This document shows, one piece after another, positions 1 through 11,380 of a DNA stretch of 64,000 bases (position 1 is the stretch's first letter; each line of letters opens with the position of its first letter). The notes beneath the pieces are model-generated. The model ran no database searches and was not told where the DNA came from. It worked only from the letters and a program-made list of their open reading frames with translations. Both the position numbers and the translations under genes were made by a program. Source of the DNA: Cunninghamia lanceolata (lineage: Eukaryota; Streptophyta; Pinopsida; Cupressales; Cupressaceae); the NCBI GenBank assembly GCA_027924645.1, contig BSBN01000140.1, positions 12,778,501 through 12,842,500 of the forward strand, written 5' to 3'.

Positions 1-480
1 TGTACTCTCTAAAGATGGATGAAGGAGCATCCGTAGCAGATCATCTGAACTCATTTAATATGATTGTTGCATACTTGACTTCTATAGGTGTAAAAATAGA
101 AGAAGAGGACCGTTGTATGCTTCTATTATGTTCGTTACCTAACTCATGCGATCATCTTATGATGGCTATTGGAAGTACAACAACCACGTTTAAAATTGAA
201 GAAGTTGTTGCCTCACTGTTATCTAAAGAGATGAAGAGGAAATCTTCTAAGATGGCCAAAGAGGCCCTATCTATTTGAGGTAGATCAAAGGAAAGAGACA
301 AGAAGAAGGACAAGAAGTCTAAGTCTAAATCAGAGGGGAGATCGAAAAGTCCAAGGTGAAGTGCTAGAATTGTGGGTAGAAAGGACACACTAGAAAACAC
401 TACAAAGAGGAGAAAAAGAAGAAGAAGAACTTCTCTGACACAGATTCTTCTCAGAGTGATGCTGATGCCTTCCTTGCTGC
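1..480 (+). pseudogene. gag: copia gag, partial and broken
   Basis: Capsid/nucleocapsid part of the copia polyprotein. The frame from base 15 carries the C-terminal part of the UBN2-type gag domain (LLCSLPNSCDH, then LLSKEMKRK). It is followed by a lysine-rich stretch and a zinc knuckle near 359-403 of the CX2CX4HX4C type. The knuckle has two in-frame TAG codons and its last Cys has become Tyr (TAC). A further TGA follows LLSKEMKR...ALSI. The 5' part is outside the window. It retains a block of about 50 bp near 160-215 that is deleted in the minus-strand relative. Confidence 0.85.
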
Positions 481-1930
481 CTTGGCAACACCTGCATCTG
501 AAGATGTATGGCTAGTGGATTTAGGGGCATCTTTTCATATGACATTTTGCAGAGAATGGTTCACTAAGTATGAACCGTCTGCTGGTGGGAAGGTGTTCCT
601 AGAAAGTGATTCAACACTAGAAATTGTTGGCTGAGGAAGAGTCAGAATCTAGTTCCTAGATGGAAGAATAAAGGGAATGAATGGAGTATTACACATACCA
701 GGTCTGGCTCAAAATTTACTTTATGTTAGTAAGCTTAATGATGTTGGAGTGCAAGTTACTTTTGTGAATGGTGGCTGTAGGATGACTACAGGTTCTATTG
801 TATTAGCAAAGGGTGAATGCATTGGAACTTTGTATAGGTTAGATGCTAAACCAGTGTTCTATAATAATGTCTCTATAAAATCTAAAAAAGCTCCTATTGT
901 AACACATGATGCAAACTCTATGGAAGTTAAACTTCCTATAGAGAAAACAATGCTCTGGCATCCTAGACTTGGTCACATAGGTGAAAAAGGTTTAAAAACC
1001 TTGAAAAACAAAAACCTAGTAGATGGGATGATTGATTGCAATCTAGAGTTTGATTTCTATGAACATTGCATATATGGAAAGTAGAACCATGTTTCTTTTT
1101 ACTCTAGTTCTCATAAATCTTCTGGTGTTCTAGACTATGTACATTCTGATGTTTTTGGTCCAGTTGATGTTCCTTCTCTGTCTATATCAAGATACTACGT
1201 ATCATTTATTGATGATTATTAAAGGAGGGCATTTGTATATTTTTTGAAAAATAAATCAGAAGTGTTCAGTTAGTTTAAAGAATTTAAAAATCTTGTGGAA
1301 AATTAGACTGGTAGAAAAATAAAATGTTTGAGAATGGATAACGGTGGTGAATATTACAATGCAGATTTTGATAAATTTTGTCTTGATCATGGAATAAAAA
1401 GGCATAAGACTACACCTTATACTCCACAACAAAATGTCGTTGCTAAAAGGTTGAATCGATCATTGATGGAGAAAGCAAGAAGTATGTTGAGTTATGCTGG
1501 TTTTGAACAAAGGTTCTAGGCTGAGGCATTTGCTATAGCTTGTTACTTGCTGAATTGTTCTCCTACTTCGACATTGGTTGATAAGACACCTATGGAAGCA
1601 TGGTTTGGTAAGAAGACCTCTATAAGACATATTCATGTCTTTGGTTGTGAGGCATATGCTCATATTCCTGAGGTAAAAAGATTTAATCTAGATTACAAGG
1701 TAGTCAAATGTATCTTTATTGGCTATGGAGTTGGTGTTAAAGGGTACAAGCTTTGGAATCCTAAAACTAAAAAAGTAGTTTACAGCAGGAACGTAATTTT
1801 TGGAGAGCTGAAACCTTTGGTTATTGATCCTCAACCAGAGAAGACAAAAGAGAAGAAAGAAAAGAATGTTGTTAGTTTTCCTCTGACCCTTGTAAAAGAG
1901 GAACAACAAGCACCAAGTGTAGATGATTAA
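481..1930 (+). pseudogene. pol: copia protease and integrase, broken
   Basis: The protease active site near 510-545 reads DLGASFHMT where DSG is expected, so the Ser is lost. GAG-pre-integrase follows (LWHPRLGHIGEKGL near 955-997) with its zinc-binding His and Cys residues. The integrase core keeps its first Asp (HSDVFGP) and second Asp (DNGGEY near 1336). The catalytic Glu is replaced by Lys in the AKRLN motif where family members have AERLN. Several stops interrupt the frame, mostly TAG (for example after IYGK, FS, EN and RF). The end is the variable linker rich in Glu and Pro before RT. Confidence 0.9.
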
Positions 1931-1933
1931 GAT

Positions 1934-3585
1934 GTGAGTTTGAGTAGCTCTAAAGATTCAGATCCAGAGCAAGAACCTGAACCTGCACCTCAGCCATTGA
2001 GGAGGTCTACATGTGAAAGAAGACAACCATTTTCAGTACTTGATTCAAGTTGTGCCTATGCTTTGCTTACTGATACTGATGAACCTAAGACTGTGAAAGA
2101 AGCTATTAGTTTAGCTGATTCAAATTCTTGGTTGGAAGCCATGGATAACGAAATGTCATCGTTGGAGAAAAATGGAACCTGGGATCTAGTGCCGTTGCCT
2201 GAAGGTAGAAAACCTGTGGGCTGTAAGTGGGTATTTAAAAAGAAATATGGTCCAGATGGTAGTATTGAAAAGTACAAGGCAAGACTGGTTGCTAAGGGGT
2301 ATTCCCAAAAGGAAGGTATGGATTATGTAGAAATCTTTTCTCTTGTAGCTAAGCTGACATTCATTAGGTTTCTTTTGTCACTTGCAACAGCGTATGACTT
2401 TGAAATTGAGTAGATGGATGTGAAGACAACATTTCTTCATGGGGACCTTGAAGAAGAAATTTATATGTCCCAGCCAGAGCATTTTGTGGTAAAAAGTAAA
2501 GAACATCTAGTATGTAAACTTTAAAAATCTCTTTATGGCTTGAAGCAATCTCCCAGAATGTGGTATCTTTGGGATATGTGAGATCTAAATCTGATCATTG
2601 TGGATGACATGTTATTCATTGGCAATGGTAAGGGGATGATCTCATATTTAAAATCTCAGTTGTCCTTGAAATTTGAAATGAAGAATATGGGGGTAGCAAA
2701 GTACAATTTGGGAATGGAAATCAAAAGGGACAGATCTAATAGAAAGCTTTGGCTTAGCTAGAGTAAATATATTACCAATGTTGTTAATAAATTTAATATG
2801 TATGATTGTAAACAATTAGTTGTTCCAATTTTGCAGGGAACGAAACTATCTGTTGAAGATTGTCTAGAATCTTCCAATGAAATTGATGACATGAAAAAAG
2901 TGCCTTATGCAAGTGTTTTGGTAGTTTAATGTATGCAACGGTCTGTACAAGGCCAGACATTGCCCAATTAGTGGGAGTTTTGAGCTGATTTATGGCAAAT
3001 CCAGGCAAATTACATAGGGATGCTGTGAAGAGAGTCATGAGGTATTTGAAAGGAACTTTTGATTATGCTATTTGCTATCATGGAAACTCAGTTGGATCTC
3101 ATAAATCTATTAGAATTCAGGGATATGTTGATTCTGATTAGGCAGGGGCCATTGACAGTAGAAAATCCACCTGTGGATATGTATTCACGTTAAATGGTGG
3201 TGCTATTAGTTGGATGAGCAAGCGGCAGGTTGTAGTCGCTTTGTCCACAACAGAGGTAGAGTACATGGCAGCTACTCGTGCATGCCAAGAAGCCATTTGG
3301 TTGAAGAGGTTGTGTTTTGATGTCAGTTTTGTTGCAAGGTAGATACAAATTCATTGTGACAGTCAAAGTGCTATTTGTTTGGTGAAAAATCCTACTTTTC
3401 ACACTAGGACAAAACATATTGATGTCCAATATCACTTTGTTCATGATATGGTGGAAGACAAAAAGGTAAAGCTGGAAAAGGTTGATACTTTGGATAATGT
3501 TGCAGATGCCTTGACTAAACCAGTGAGCATGGCTAAGTTCAAATGGTGTTCAGATGAAATGGGTCTTCAGGCCCATAATTCTTAG
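1934..3585 (+). pseudogene. pol: copia reverse transcriptase and RNase H, broken
   Basis: The RT N-terminus is clear (WVFKKKYGPDG, then KARLVAKGYSQKEG). Near 2560-2610 a deletion has removed much of the palm region seen in the minus-strand copy, so the YVDD box survives only as IVDD in a shifted frame. RNase H follows: DSD-like strand near 3130, STTEAEY-type segment near 3240 (here STTEVEY), and the C-terminal KNPTFHTRTKHID block. The reading ends at MGLQAHNS and a TAG just before the polypurine tract. Multiple stops and frameshifts make it non-functional. Confidence 0.9.
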
Positions 3586-3624
3586 TAATCGTATGAGGAT
3601 TAAGAGGTAGTAGTAATCTCTTTG

Positions 3625-3637
3625 ACAAGTGGGAGAT
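3625..3637 (+). promoter_or_regulatory. polypurine tract
   Basis: Purine-rich CAAGTGGGAGAT directly before the TG that opens the 3' LTR. The same string is found in reverse complement at 45004-45016 in the minus-strand family member. It is the expected plus-strand priming site for copia cDNA synthesis. Confidence 0.8.
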
Positions 3638-4822
3638 TGAAAAGACCTAATGTCTCAAATTATTGCTTGGAACCTCAGTCATTCATCAGCAAGACTTGAA
3701 CTGTCGGTGAACTCTTAACTTCTTCCACCAATGGATAGTGTCTCTCTGATAGTTGCTTTGTCATCGGCCACACTGGAGCATCGGTAGACTTGGTTACTAC
3801 TACACTGATCACTTTGGTCTCACCGATGGTAGTGAGCTATTAGGTTGACTTTTTGTATCAGTGGGAGTGAGGAGTCTTTGGCCGATTTGCAAGGTTACTT
3901 TGATGAAGCGTTGGCAAAGCATTGGTGTCGGCGTGAGAAGCATGGTTGGTTTGAGTTTTGGAAGTCCTTTTGATGTTAACTGTCATTCCAATTAAGATCA
4001 ATGCATCAGCATGAGAACCACTATCAGCCCAGTCTTGAGATGTCACTTTGATAGTCTTGTGCCTTTTTGATGAAGGCTTGAATCGGCAAGACCATAACTA
4101 TCGATGCAATTTTGAAATGTCACTCTGACAGCCTTCATTACTCAAATGTAGGTTGAAGATTTGGGCATCGGTGGGAGAAGGAACCATCAGTGTAAATGGT
4201 GGAGTGATCTCGATGGTTTGGGCTATCCCGATGAAGCTTAGACTGGCATTGTCGGCAACAAAATTGCCGATGATAGTCATATAGTGTGTTTGGGTATATA
4301 AACCTGGATATCAAACTCAAACTGGTGAATGTGGGACTAATTGTTTCACATGAATATGAATAGTTGTGACGGTTGGAAGGCAGTGACACTGGGTCAGTTA
4401 GAATGAACAGTTAGAGTAGAAGTTCAAAATAGTTTTTCTCTTGAAGACTGTGCAATATACAGATTTGGTGAGGTCGTCTATGTATGATGAGATTCGATCA
4501 CATTGTTCTTTCTGTAGATGTATAGAGGAAGTGAACTGTATGTATGATTTTTGAGAATCAATACCTGAGCTTGGAAGGCTGGGATCTTTATTGTAATCTT
4601 TCTAATCTTGCTATAAATAAAGATTGTCTCTCTTGGTGGTGGGTTTTTTACCCGAAAGGGTTTTCCCACATACATCTGGTGTTGTTCTCTATTATCTTGT
4701 ATGTTTATTCTATAGTTTCTGGTTTGTTCATCTTTGTATTTGAATTAAATGTTACCTATCTGCATTCTCCCCTTTGAATTGACATTAGGGAAGCTGTATT
4801 CCGCACCTTTGCTTTCCTTACA
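3638..4822 (+). repeat. 3' LTR of the plus-strand copia element
   Basis: The 1185-bp repeat runs from TGAAAAGACC to CCTTACA (TG...CA). Its end is the reverse complement of the LTR starts at 36739 and 63286, where TGTAAGGAAAGC is followed by AGCTT(T/C)CCTAATGTCAATTC. The conserved block near 4640-4690 (ACCCGAAAGGGTTTTCCCAC) is the common R/U5 motif of plant copia LTRs and also appears inverted at 36890 and 63440. Confidence 0.88.
4612..4621 (+). promoter_or_regulatory. TATA-like / polyadenylation signal in copia LTR
   Basis: TATAAATAAA lies shortly before the conserved GGGTTTTCCCAC block. It contains both a TATA-like core and AATAAA, so it could mark the promoter or the R-region poly(A) signal. 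Position in the LTR fits either use. Confidence 0.4.
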
Positions 4823-5180
4823 ATTACGTGCATGTACTTTGTGAATTATGCTTTATGTGTTACATGCGTGTATTGCATATTATGTGTGTATACTTTGTAT
4901 GCTTCATGCTTTAGGTATCGAGTGTATGCTATATGTTAGGTGCATATACTTGTGTATTACATACTATGTTCATGCTTCATGCTTCATATACTTTTGTATG
5001 ATGTGTAGACTCCATGTATTAAGCGTATAAGCTTGTGAATGCTCCATTAATTACATGTATACTTTGCATCTTCATGTATCACCTGTATGTACGTGTATGC
5101 TTCATGCTTCACATGTAGTGTATACTGCATACTTCATGTATCACATACACTTCATATATTACATATATCTATGTGTGTGC
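4823..5180. repeat. degenerate TGTATGCTTCATGCTT-rich low-complexity repeat
   Basis: Directly after the LTR lies a stretch built from drifting copies of short words such as TGTATGC, TTCATGCTT and GTGTATT. It has no coding frame worth keeping, although chance ORFs exist because the words avoid stops. It reads as an old minisatellite or microsatellite-derived region. Confidence 0.6.
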
Positions 5181-5575
5181 TTCAAGGCTAATGTTTCTTA
5201 ACAAGTTGCTTGATGTGTGTTTAAGATTACTTATGTAAAGGCCAAATCTCTAGAGCCTTATTTGTCAAACACTACTTGGGTTAAGAAGCGCTAACAAATT
5301 AACTTATAGAATAACAAAGATTTGTAACTAGTAAAGTAAAAAAAGTGTGACTTCATCAAATTTGAGATTGATTTAGGATCCTTATGGTTTTAGAATTATT
5401 TTAAATATGATTGCTTGAGGACAAGCAATCTTGGGTAGGGCAAACTGTGATGTCGCGATATTAAGGCATCGTTTAAATTAAATATTTAAACATTAGGATA
5501 AAAGACGATGAAGTTGCTTTCATAAAACATCAATTCAAATGATAGAAAAATTTCTCTATATATATATATATATAT
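5181..5575 (+). other. non-coding; gypsy-like PPT and possible LTR start at 5446
   Basis: No gene is visible. Near 5418-5445 the string GAGGACAAGCAATCTTGGG resembles the 3' end and polypurine region seen before LTRs of plant chromoviruses. The next bases, TGTGATGTCGCG at 5446, look like an LTR start. I found no second copy in the window, so the LTR call is inference. It could be the 5' LTR of the chromovirus at 7575 or the relic of a different element. Confidence 0.3.
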
Positions 5576-6130
5576 ACTATTTAATAAATAATATTAAAAT
5601 AACATTATTATTTTTAATATAATTAAAATATAATATAATCATATTATTATATTTATAAGTAACAAATATAAATATAAAAATTAAATATTATATAAACTAA
5701 ATATAAATAAACAAATATAAATATTGTCAATTTAAATATTATTATAATATAATAATTATAATATACAAATATAAATATAATATATAATATACAAATATAA
5801 ATATTATATATATATGAGCAAAGTTGAAAATGGAATATCAATCAAAAGAAGACTTAATAAGGAATTATATATATACTATTTAATAAATAATATTAAAATA
5901 ACATTATTGTTTTTAATATAATTAAAATATAATATAATCATATTATTATATTTATAAGTAACAAATATAAATATAAAAATTGAATATTATATAAACTAAA
6001 TATAAATAAACAAATATAAATATTGTCAATTTAAATATTATTATAATATAATAATTATAATAGATAAATGAAAATATAATATATAGTATACAAATATAAA
6101 TATAATATATAATATATAAAATGACAATAT
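5576..6130. repeat. AT-rich segment with an approximately 299-bp tandem duplication
   Basis: Almost pure A+T sequence. A block opening ACTATTTAATAAATAATATT at 5576 recurs at 5875 and stays alignable for about 230 bp with few changes. A related tag, ATGAGCA(A/G)AGTTGAAAATGG, closes the first copy near 5814 and appears again near 6491. Short frames here are compositional artefacts. Confidence 0.8.
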
Positions 6131-6189
6131 AAATATAGATATTTAACAAGTAATAAATATATATATTTTTATCACATATAAAGACAACA

Positions 6190-6365
6190 CTTGTTGAAAG
6201 CAAAGTCTAGGCAGCGACCAATATAATGTTGCGATTCAAAAGGCAGCGATCATATTAAAATAAGCAATGATTATTATCACCATGGACAACACCTTGTATT
6301 ACCAAGCATCGATTGATATTAGTTATATCTTAAGACTAGCAATTAATATGAGGGGGCAGTGATTC
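6190..6365. repeat. degenerate GCAGCGAT-type short repeat
   Basis: Six drifting copies of a word like GCAGCGAT or AGCAATGATT are spaced about 25-45 bp apart (near 6211, 6242, 6266, 6305, 6337 and 6357). No ORF is present. From here to 7574 the sequence is non-coding apart from the duplication listed next. Confidence 0.4.
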
Positions 6366-7030
6366 ATGAGGAGGCATCTCTTTTGAAAGAGATGTATCTC
6401 AAGTTATGAAGATATATATCTACCTTTATAATGAGCAATGAGGGATATAGAAGGTATTATCTGAGTTTAATCTATATATTATATATATATATGAGCAGAG
6501 TTGAAAATGGCATATCAATCAATCTATCTATATATATATATATATGAGGAGTGATGGTGTAGGGTGTGAAGAATAAAATATAGGATATATACACCAGCAA
6601 ATAGAAGTATGAATATGCAAATCTGAAGGGAGGAATTTAGATTCTTAGAAAAATGAAATATAATCATAGAAGACAATTGAATATCATTGGATTTTAAGTA
6701 CATATATAAGAAGATGCAAGGCAGATTTGGAAGAAGAATATATTGGGTTGTAAGGAGGACAATCTGTAAGAGTTCTAAAGGATACAAAGGTAAGAATTAT
6801 TCTCTTGGTATGATGTATCTAACCCTATGTTCCTTATGGATGCCATGTGATAAATAATGACAAATACATATAATGGAAAGGCTATAGTTAGTGTCATAAG
6901 CATTGTGAAATTTGGTATGAAACATATTTAGGAAAACATCAATAGATTATACTCACATCTCATTAAGTAATGGTATGTTCAAACTCATCACCTATTTCCT
7001 TATATTGTTTTCAACATGTGAGTGAGTGGC

Positions 7031-7396
7031 GTGGTTTTGTTAAGGAGAGGCAGAGTAAATCCTGAGTTGGTATCATCATGCCCTAGACAAGCAATTCCCC
7101 ATCCTTGGTTGAGGATTAGAAAGGAAGTAAGGATTGAGTCTTGAACATAGTCAATACATGTAATGTGCTATGGATAAATGTGATCATTTAGTATATTGAA
7201 GTATATCGAAGTATGATCAAGTCAAGACTTATTAATTTCTATTACCTCCGATCTTAGGACAAGCAAGGTTTTGTTAGGGAGAGGTAGAGTAAATCCTGAG
7301 TTGGTATCATCATGCCCTAGACAAGTAAACCTTCATCCAAGGTTGAGGAATAGAAAGATAGTAAGGATTAAGACTTGACCATAGTCGATACTGAAT
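7031..7396. repeat. two direct copies of a ~130-bp unit
   Basis: Copies at about 7036-7173 and 7268-7396 share GTAAATCCTGAGTTGGTATC and ATCATGCCCTAGACAAG, then a matching GTTGAGGA...TAGAAAG tail and a CATAGTC(A/G)ATAC end. The spacer between them is unrelated. The copies differ at roughly one base in eight, so the duplication is old. Confidence 0.7.
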
Positions 7397-7574
7397 TGTG
7401 TTATGAATTGAATTGAATGTGGATTATGCTATGATCTCCTTATTTGTGATATGCAGTATTTTTCACATTATTAATCATGCTATGACGCTATGAACTCAAT
7501 ATTATCTTAATTTATTGGTTTTTAATATTTCTAATATCCCTTTCTAGTGATATTATTGTATGCAAGTAAAGAAT

Positions 7575-8290
7575 CGGGAATATCCTAAAAGGGGACATTA
7601 CTGTCCTCATGTACAATAGAGCAGTTGAAAAAAGAAAAGAAACTAGAGTCCGTATAGAACAAGTTGAGGAGGAGATTGTTGCAAGTGTAGCCTCACCAAT
7701 ATGTGGAGAGGAGCCTAAGGATGGAGAATCCTTGATGCTAAGGAAGGTTCCTCTAATACCAGAGAAGCTACAAGGGGTCCAACTAGAGCAGAGAAGAAAA
7801 CTATTTAGAACAATATGTATGGAGGAAAATGTTGCAAAGTCATTATGGATAGTGGAAACACTGACAACTTAGTGTCAAAAGAGATGGTGGAGAACCTCAA
7901 GCTGAAGAGGTTGAAACATCTAACTCCCTACAAGTCTTCCTATTTGTGGAGGGGACATCAGTTATTAGTAAGTGAACAATGCCTTGTTAAATTTCATATT
8001 GAGAATTACAAGGATGAGATAATGTGTGATATTATAACAATGGATGCATGCCACCTTCTATTAGGCAGACCTTGGAAATACGATAAGTAGGTCACTCATG
8101 ATGGCAAGAATAATTGTATTAAAATTAAGAAGGATGGAGTTGATTATGTGTTGAATCCCTTGAAGGATAAGGATGAGGAGGTTGAGAAAAGCAACAGGGT
8201 TTGTCTAGTGATTGGAAAATAGTTCCTGAGGGATATTAGAAAGGAGAAGTTATGTTTTTCCTTCTTGACTAAGAATGCAAATGTTAGGAC
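7575..8290 (+). pseudogene. pol: gypsy retroviral-type aspartic protease, frameshifted
   Basis: The pre-protease linker (DGESLMLRKVPL) and the aspartic protease are present, in two overlapping frames joined near 7815-7872. The active site is MDSGNTDNLVS, with Asp-Ser-Gly intact. It is followed by a conserved CHLLLGRPW block near 8050-8075, then a TAG and a degenerate tail. The linker and the CHLLLGRPW block match the gag-protease ORF at 53527-55317, so the two elements belong to related lineages. The protease would process Gag and Pol in the virus-like particle, but this copy is broken. Confidence 0.85.
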
Positions 8291-9020
8291 AACATAGAAA
8301 GGGGTGGGTCATCCCACAATAATGGGTTATAATTTTTGGCCAAACTTGACATTGAAATCAACATTTTGAACTAAATCTTCACTTTCTAACACTTATAGCC
8401 GATAAACCATTAGGAATTTGAAGATGATGCAAACTAGTGATTTGTGAGATTTTTTTTGTAGATTCTAAATATATTTTTTTAAAAAAAATTGGAGTTATAT
8501 TGTAATTTTTTTTGAGTCTCCTTTGATAGCTAGTTTTTAATAGTAAACAACATTTTTTAAAGTGATGTGTATTCTGTAGCACATAACTTTTTTTCTACAA
8601 AGGATAAAATTCTGATTCTTTTGAATTTAGATTGGTAACACCGATATATAGGGCATGCATTTGGTTTTATAATGTTTTGTTGAATATTTTTTTTAATTAA
8701 TTTTTTAAGTCAAACCAATTATAATTTAGACATAGGCGTATTCCGTAAAACATAACTTTTTCTGTATGTATCAAAATTCAATTTTTTTTATTGAAACAAG
8801 GACATCAATACCTAGGGCATAGATATTTTTTACTAATTTTCCATGTGTGTAGAATAGAGAACTTGATGTTTGGTGAGAAACTTACATTCACAAGAAATAA
8901 AAAAATAAATATAATAATCAAATTAAATATATTTAAAATTATACTTTTCGGGAAGCTTATAATAAGGACTACATACTTACAAAACATAAATTTTAAATGA
9001 TTAATATGTACTAATTCAAG
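8291..9020. other. unrelated non-coding segment replacing the RT N-terminus
   Basis: Between the protease and the RT palm there should be about 600-700 bp coding the RT fingers. Instead the sequence is AT-rich and non-coding, with an imperfect internal repeat: ATTCTGTAGCACATAACTTTT near 8569 against ATTCCGTAAAACATAACTTTT near 8739, each followed by an ATAGGGCAT or CTAGGGCAT tag. It is either an old insertion that replaced coding DNA or a deletion junction later filled by a repeat. Confidence 0.6.
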
Positions 9021-9030
9021 GGCTATAAAC

Positions 9031-10110
9031 ATGATAACCATTAAGTATAGGTTTCCATTGCCTCAAATGGATGACTTGATGGTCTACTTGAGTGGAGCAA
9101 AGTACTTCCGCAAGATTGATTTGAAGAGTGGATACCACCAAATCAAAATTATTGAAGGTAGTGAATGGAAAACAACATTCAAGACCAAGAATGGATTGTA
9201 TGAATGGCTAGTCATGCCATTTGGGTTGAAAAATGCACCTAACACATTTATGAGACTGATGAATGAGGTAATGAAGCCCTTCCTTTGCAAATTTGTCATT
9301 GTTTATTTGGATGACATTTTCTTTTTTAGTAAATCAAAAGAGGAACACCTGCTACACCTTAAGGCAGTTTTAAAGAGGTTAAATAAAGAAAAGTTATGTG
9401 TAAACTTGGATAAATGCAACTTTATGCAAAGGAAACTATTACATCTAGGTTTTTTAGTGTTTGAAGAAGGGTTGAAGATGGATCTCGAGAAGGTTAAGGA
9501 AATAATAGATTTCCCTTCATCCAAGAGCATATTTGAGGAAATAAGTTTTCATGGATTGGTGGGCTTCTATAGGAAGTGGATAAGAAATTTTAGTGGAATA
9601 TGTGCAAATATTCAAGAGACAATGGAGGGTGTTAGGAAAGCATTTTTGTGGGTAACTATGACAAAAAAGAGCTTTTAGTTGTTGAAGAAGAAGGTGACAG
9701 AACAACTAGTGTTGGCACTGTCAGACTTTGGTAAAGTGTTTCAAGTGGACTGTGATGCCAGTGGTAGTGTAATTGGGGTAGTGTTAATTAAAGAAGGTAG
9801 ACCCATTGCCTACTTCAATGAGAAAATAAATGACAAAACAAGGAATTACTCAATTTATGACCAAGAATTCTATGCTATAGTGTAGGCCTTGAAGAAGTGG
9901 GGCCATTACTTGTTGTCTAATGAGTTTGTGCTATACACAAACCACCATGCCTTATAGTACATTAACAGTCAAGGTAAATTAAACTAGAGGCATATGAAAT
10001 GGGTGGAATTATTGAAAATTTATTCTTTTGTCTTGAAATATAGGAGTGATAAGTCAAACAAGGTAGTAGATGCACTTAGCAGAAGGTATTTATTGATGAA
10101 TGACAAAAGG
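9031..10110 (+). pseudogene. pol: gypsy reverse transcriptase (palm) and RNase H, broken
   Basis: RT begins at KYRFPLPQMDD and includes KIDLKSGYHQIKI, LVMPFGLKNAPNTFMRLM and the catalytic YLDD box near 9304-9315. RNase H follows, with DCDASG, then KTRNYSIYDQEFYAIV and ending near VVDALSRR. The frame holds from 9031 through the RNase H with TAG codons at about 9676, 9883, 9955 and 9985 and no frameshift. The Met at 9031 is not a biological start: the RT N-terminus is missing. Confidence 0.9.
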
Positions 10111-10159
10111 GCCAGTGTTTTTGGCTTTGATGTAATGAAGGAGTTGTACTCTGATGATC

Positions 10160-11380
10160 CTAATTTTAGGGTAGTATGGGAAGCTAGTAGAAGTCTAGTG
10201 GAGGGAAACATGACTCCATGGTTGGAGTATTTCATTCAAGATGGCTTGTTGTTCAAAGGATATAAAATGTGTATACCTAGAGGCTCAATGAGAGAGAACC
10301 TAATAAGAGAAAAGCATAATGGAGGCCTGAGTGAGAATTTTGGAATAGATAAGACATAGGTACAACTGAGTGAAGGTTATTTTTTACTTGGAATGAGTAC
10401 AAATGTGATGAGACTGGTACAAGGTTGTAGATTTTGCTAGCATGCTAAAGGAGCAAGACAAAACACAAGATTATACTAGCCATTGCCTATACTAGAGAGA
10501 TTGTGGGAACATCTAAGTATGGACTTTGTTTTTAGTTTACCTTGAACACAAAGAGGTAATGACTCAATTTTTGTTCTAATGGATATATATATATTCAAAT
10601 ATGGTTCATTTGATACCATGTCTGAAGACTACTGATGCATCCCACATAGCTACATTGTTTTTCAAATAGGTAGTCAGGGTGCATGTACTGCCTAAGAGCA
10701 TAGTCTCAAATAGGGACACCAAGTTTTTTGGACATTTTTGGTGTACATTCTGGAAGAAGATGGGTACTGAGTTAGGATTTGGCCCAGCCTATCAACCCTA
10801 GACTAATAGATACACTGAGGTTGTGAACAAGAGTTTGGGAAACTTATTAAGATGTTTTGTGGGAGACATATGACATCAATGAGATCTTATCTTGGCACAA
10901 GAAAAATTTTCCTATAACAATCTATTGAATAAAAGTGCAAGAAAGAGCCTATTCTAAATAGTTTATGGGTACAACCCAAGAGGTGTTGATGATCTTAGAG
11001 ATAGTGTAGATTTAAATAGGAAGAGTTTTTTAGCAAAGGATTTTACAAAATACATTCATGAAGTTCACAAAGAGGTAAAAGAAACATTGAAGAAATGGTC
11101 TAGCAAATACAAAGAACATGCTAATACACACAGGAGGGAACAAGAGTTCCAAGTAGGTGACTTAGTTTTGGCACATTTGAGGAAAGAAAGGTTACCATAG
11201 GGAACATATAATAAGTTGAAATTTAAGAAAATAGGCCCATGCAAGGTGTTGAGGAAGTTCTCATACAATGCCTATGAGATTGAACTACTAGTAGGGATAG
11301 ACATGTCTCCCATTTTTAATGTTACTGATTTGTACAAGTTCCATGAAGGAGAGAAAATTTTACAATAGGGTACACACTCG
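10160..11380 (+). pseudogene. pol: gypsy integrase, heavily degenerate
   Basis: The zinc-binding domain is recognisable (EKHNGGLSENFG, then GCRFC), as is the core Asp in LSMDFVFSLP. The second Asp lies in [11 protein letters not shown] near 10705-10740 and the Glu region in YTEVVNKSLGN near 10810. The C-terminal part has the LRKERLP...LKFKKIGPCKVL block near 11175-11250. Stops and frame changes are frequent, so it is inactive. Confidence 0.8.

Larger units (their letters stand above)
1..4822 (+). mobile_element. Ty1/copia retrotransposon, Tork/Tnt1-like, plus-strand copy (5' end outside window)
   Basis: A decayed copia element read on the plus strand. The order is gag, protease, GAG-pre-integrase, integrase, RT, RNase H, polypurine tract and 3' LTR, which is the Ty1/copia order (integrase before RT). 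The 5' LTR, PBS and start of gag lie left of the window. Many in-frame stops and small deletions show it is dead. It belongs to the same family as the minus-strand element at 36739-64000: the integrase and RT match closely and the LTR ends are the same, so each copy helps to delimit the other. The Tork/Tnt1 assignment rests on remembered family resemblance, not on a tree. Confidence 0.93.

Noticed and set aside
5653..6203. Minus-strand ORFs rich in Ile, Tyr and Phe
   Set aside because: They are translations of AT-rich repeats and look like membrane proteins only because of base composition.
7062..7080. Primer binding site TGGTATCATCATG (also at 7298)
   Set aside because: Only the first eight bases match, no LTR end precedes it, and it lies in a duplicated non-coding unit.
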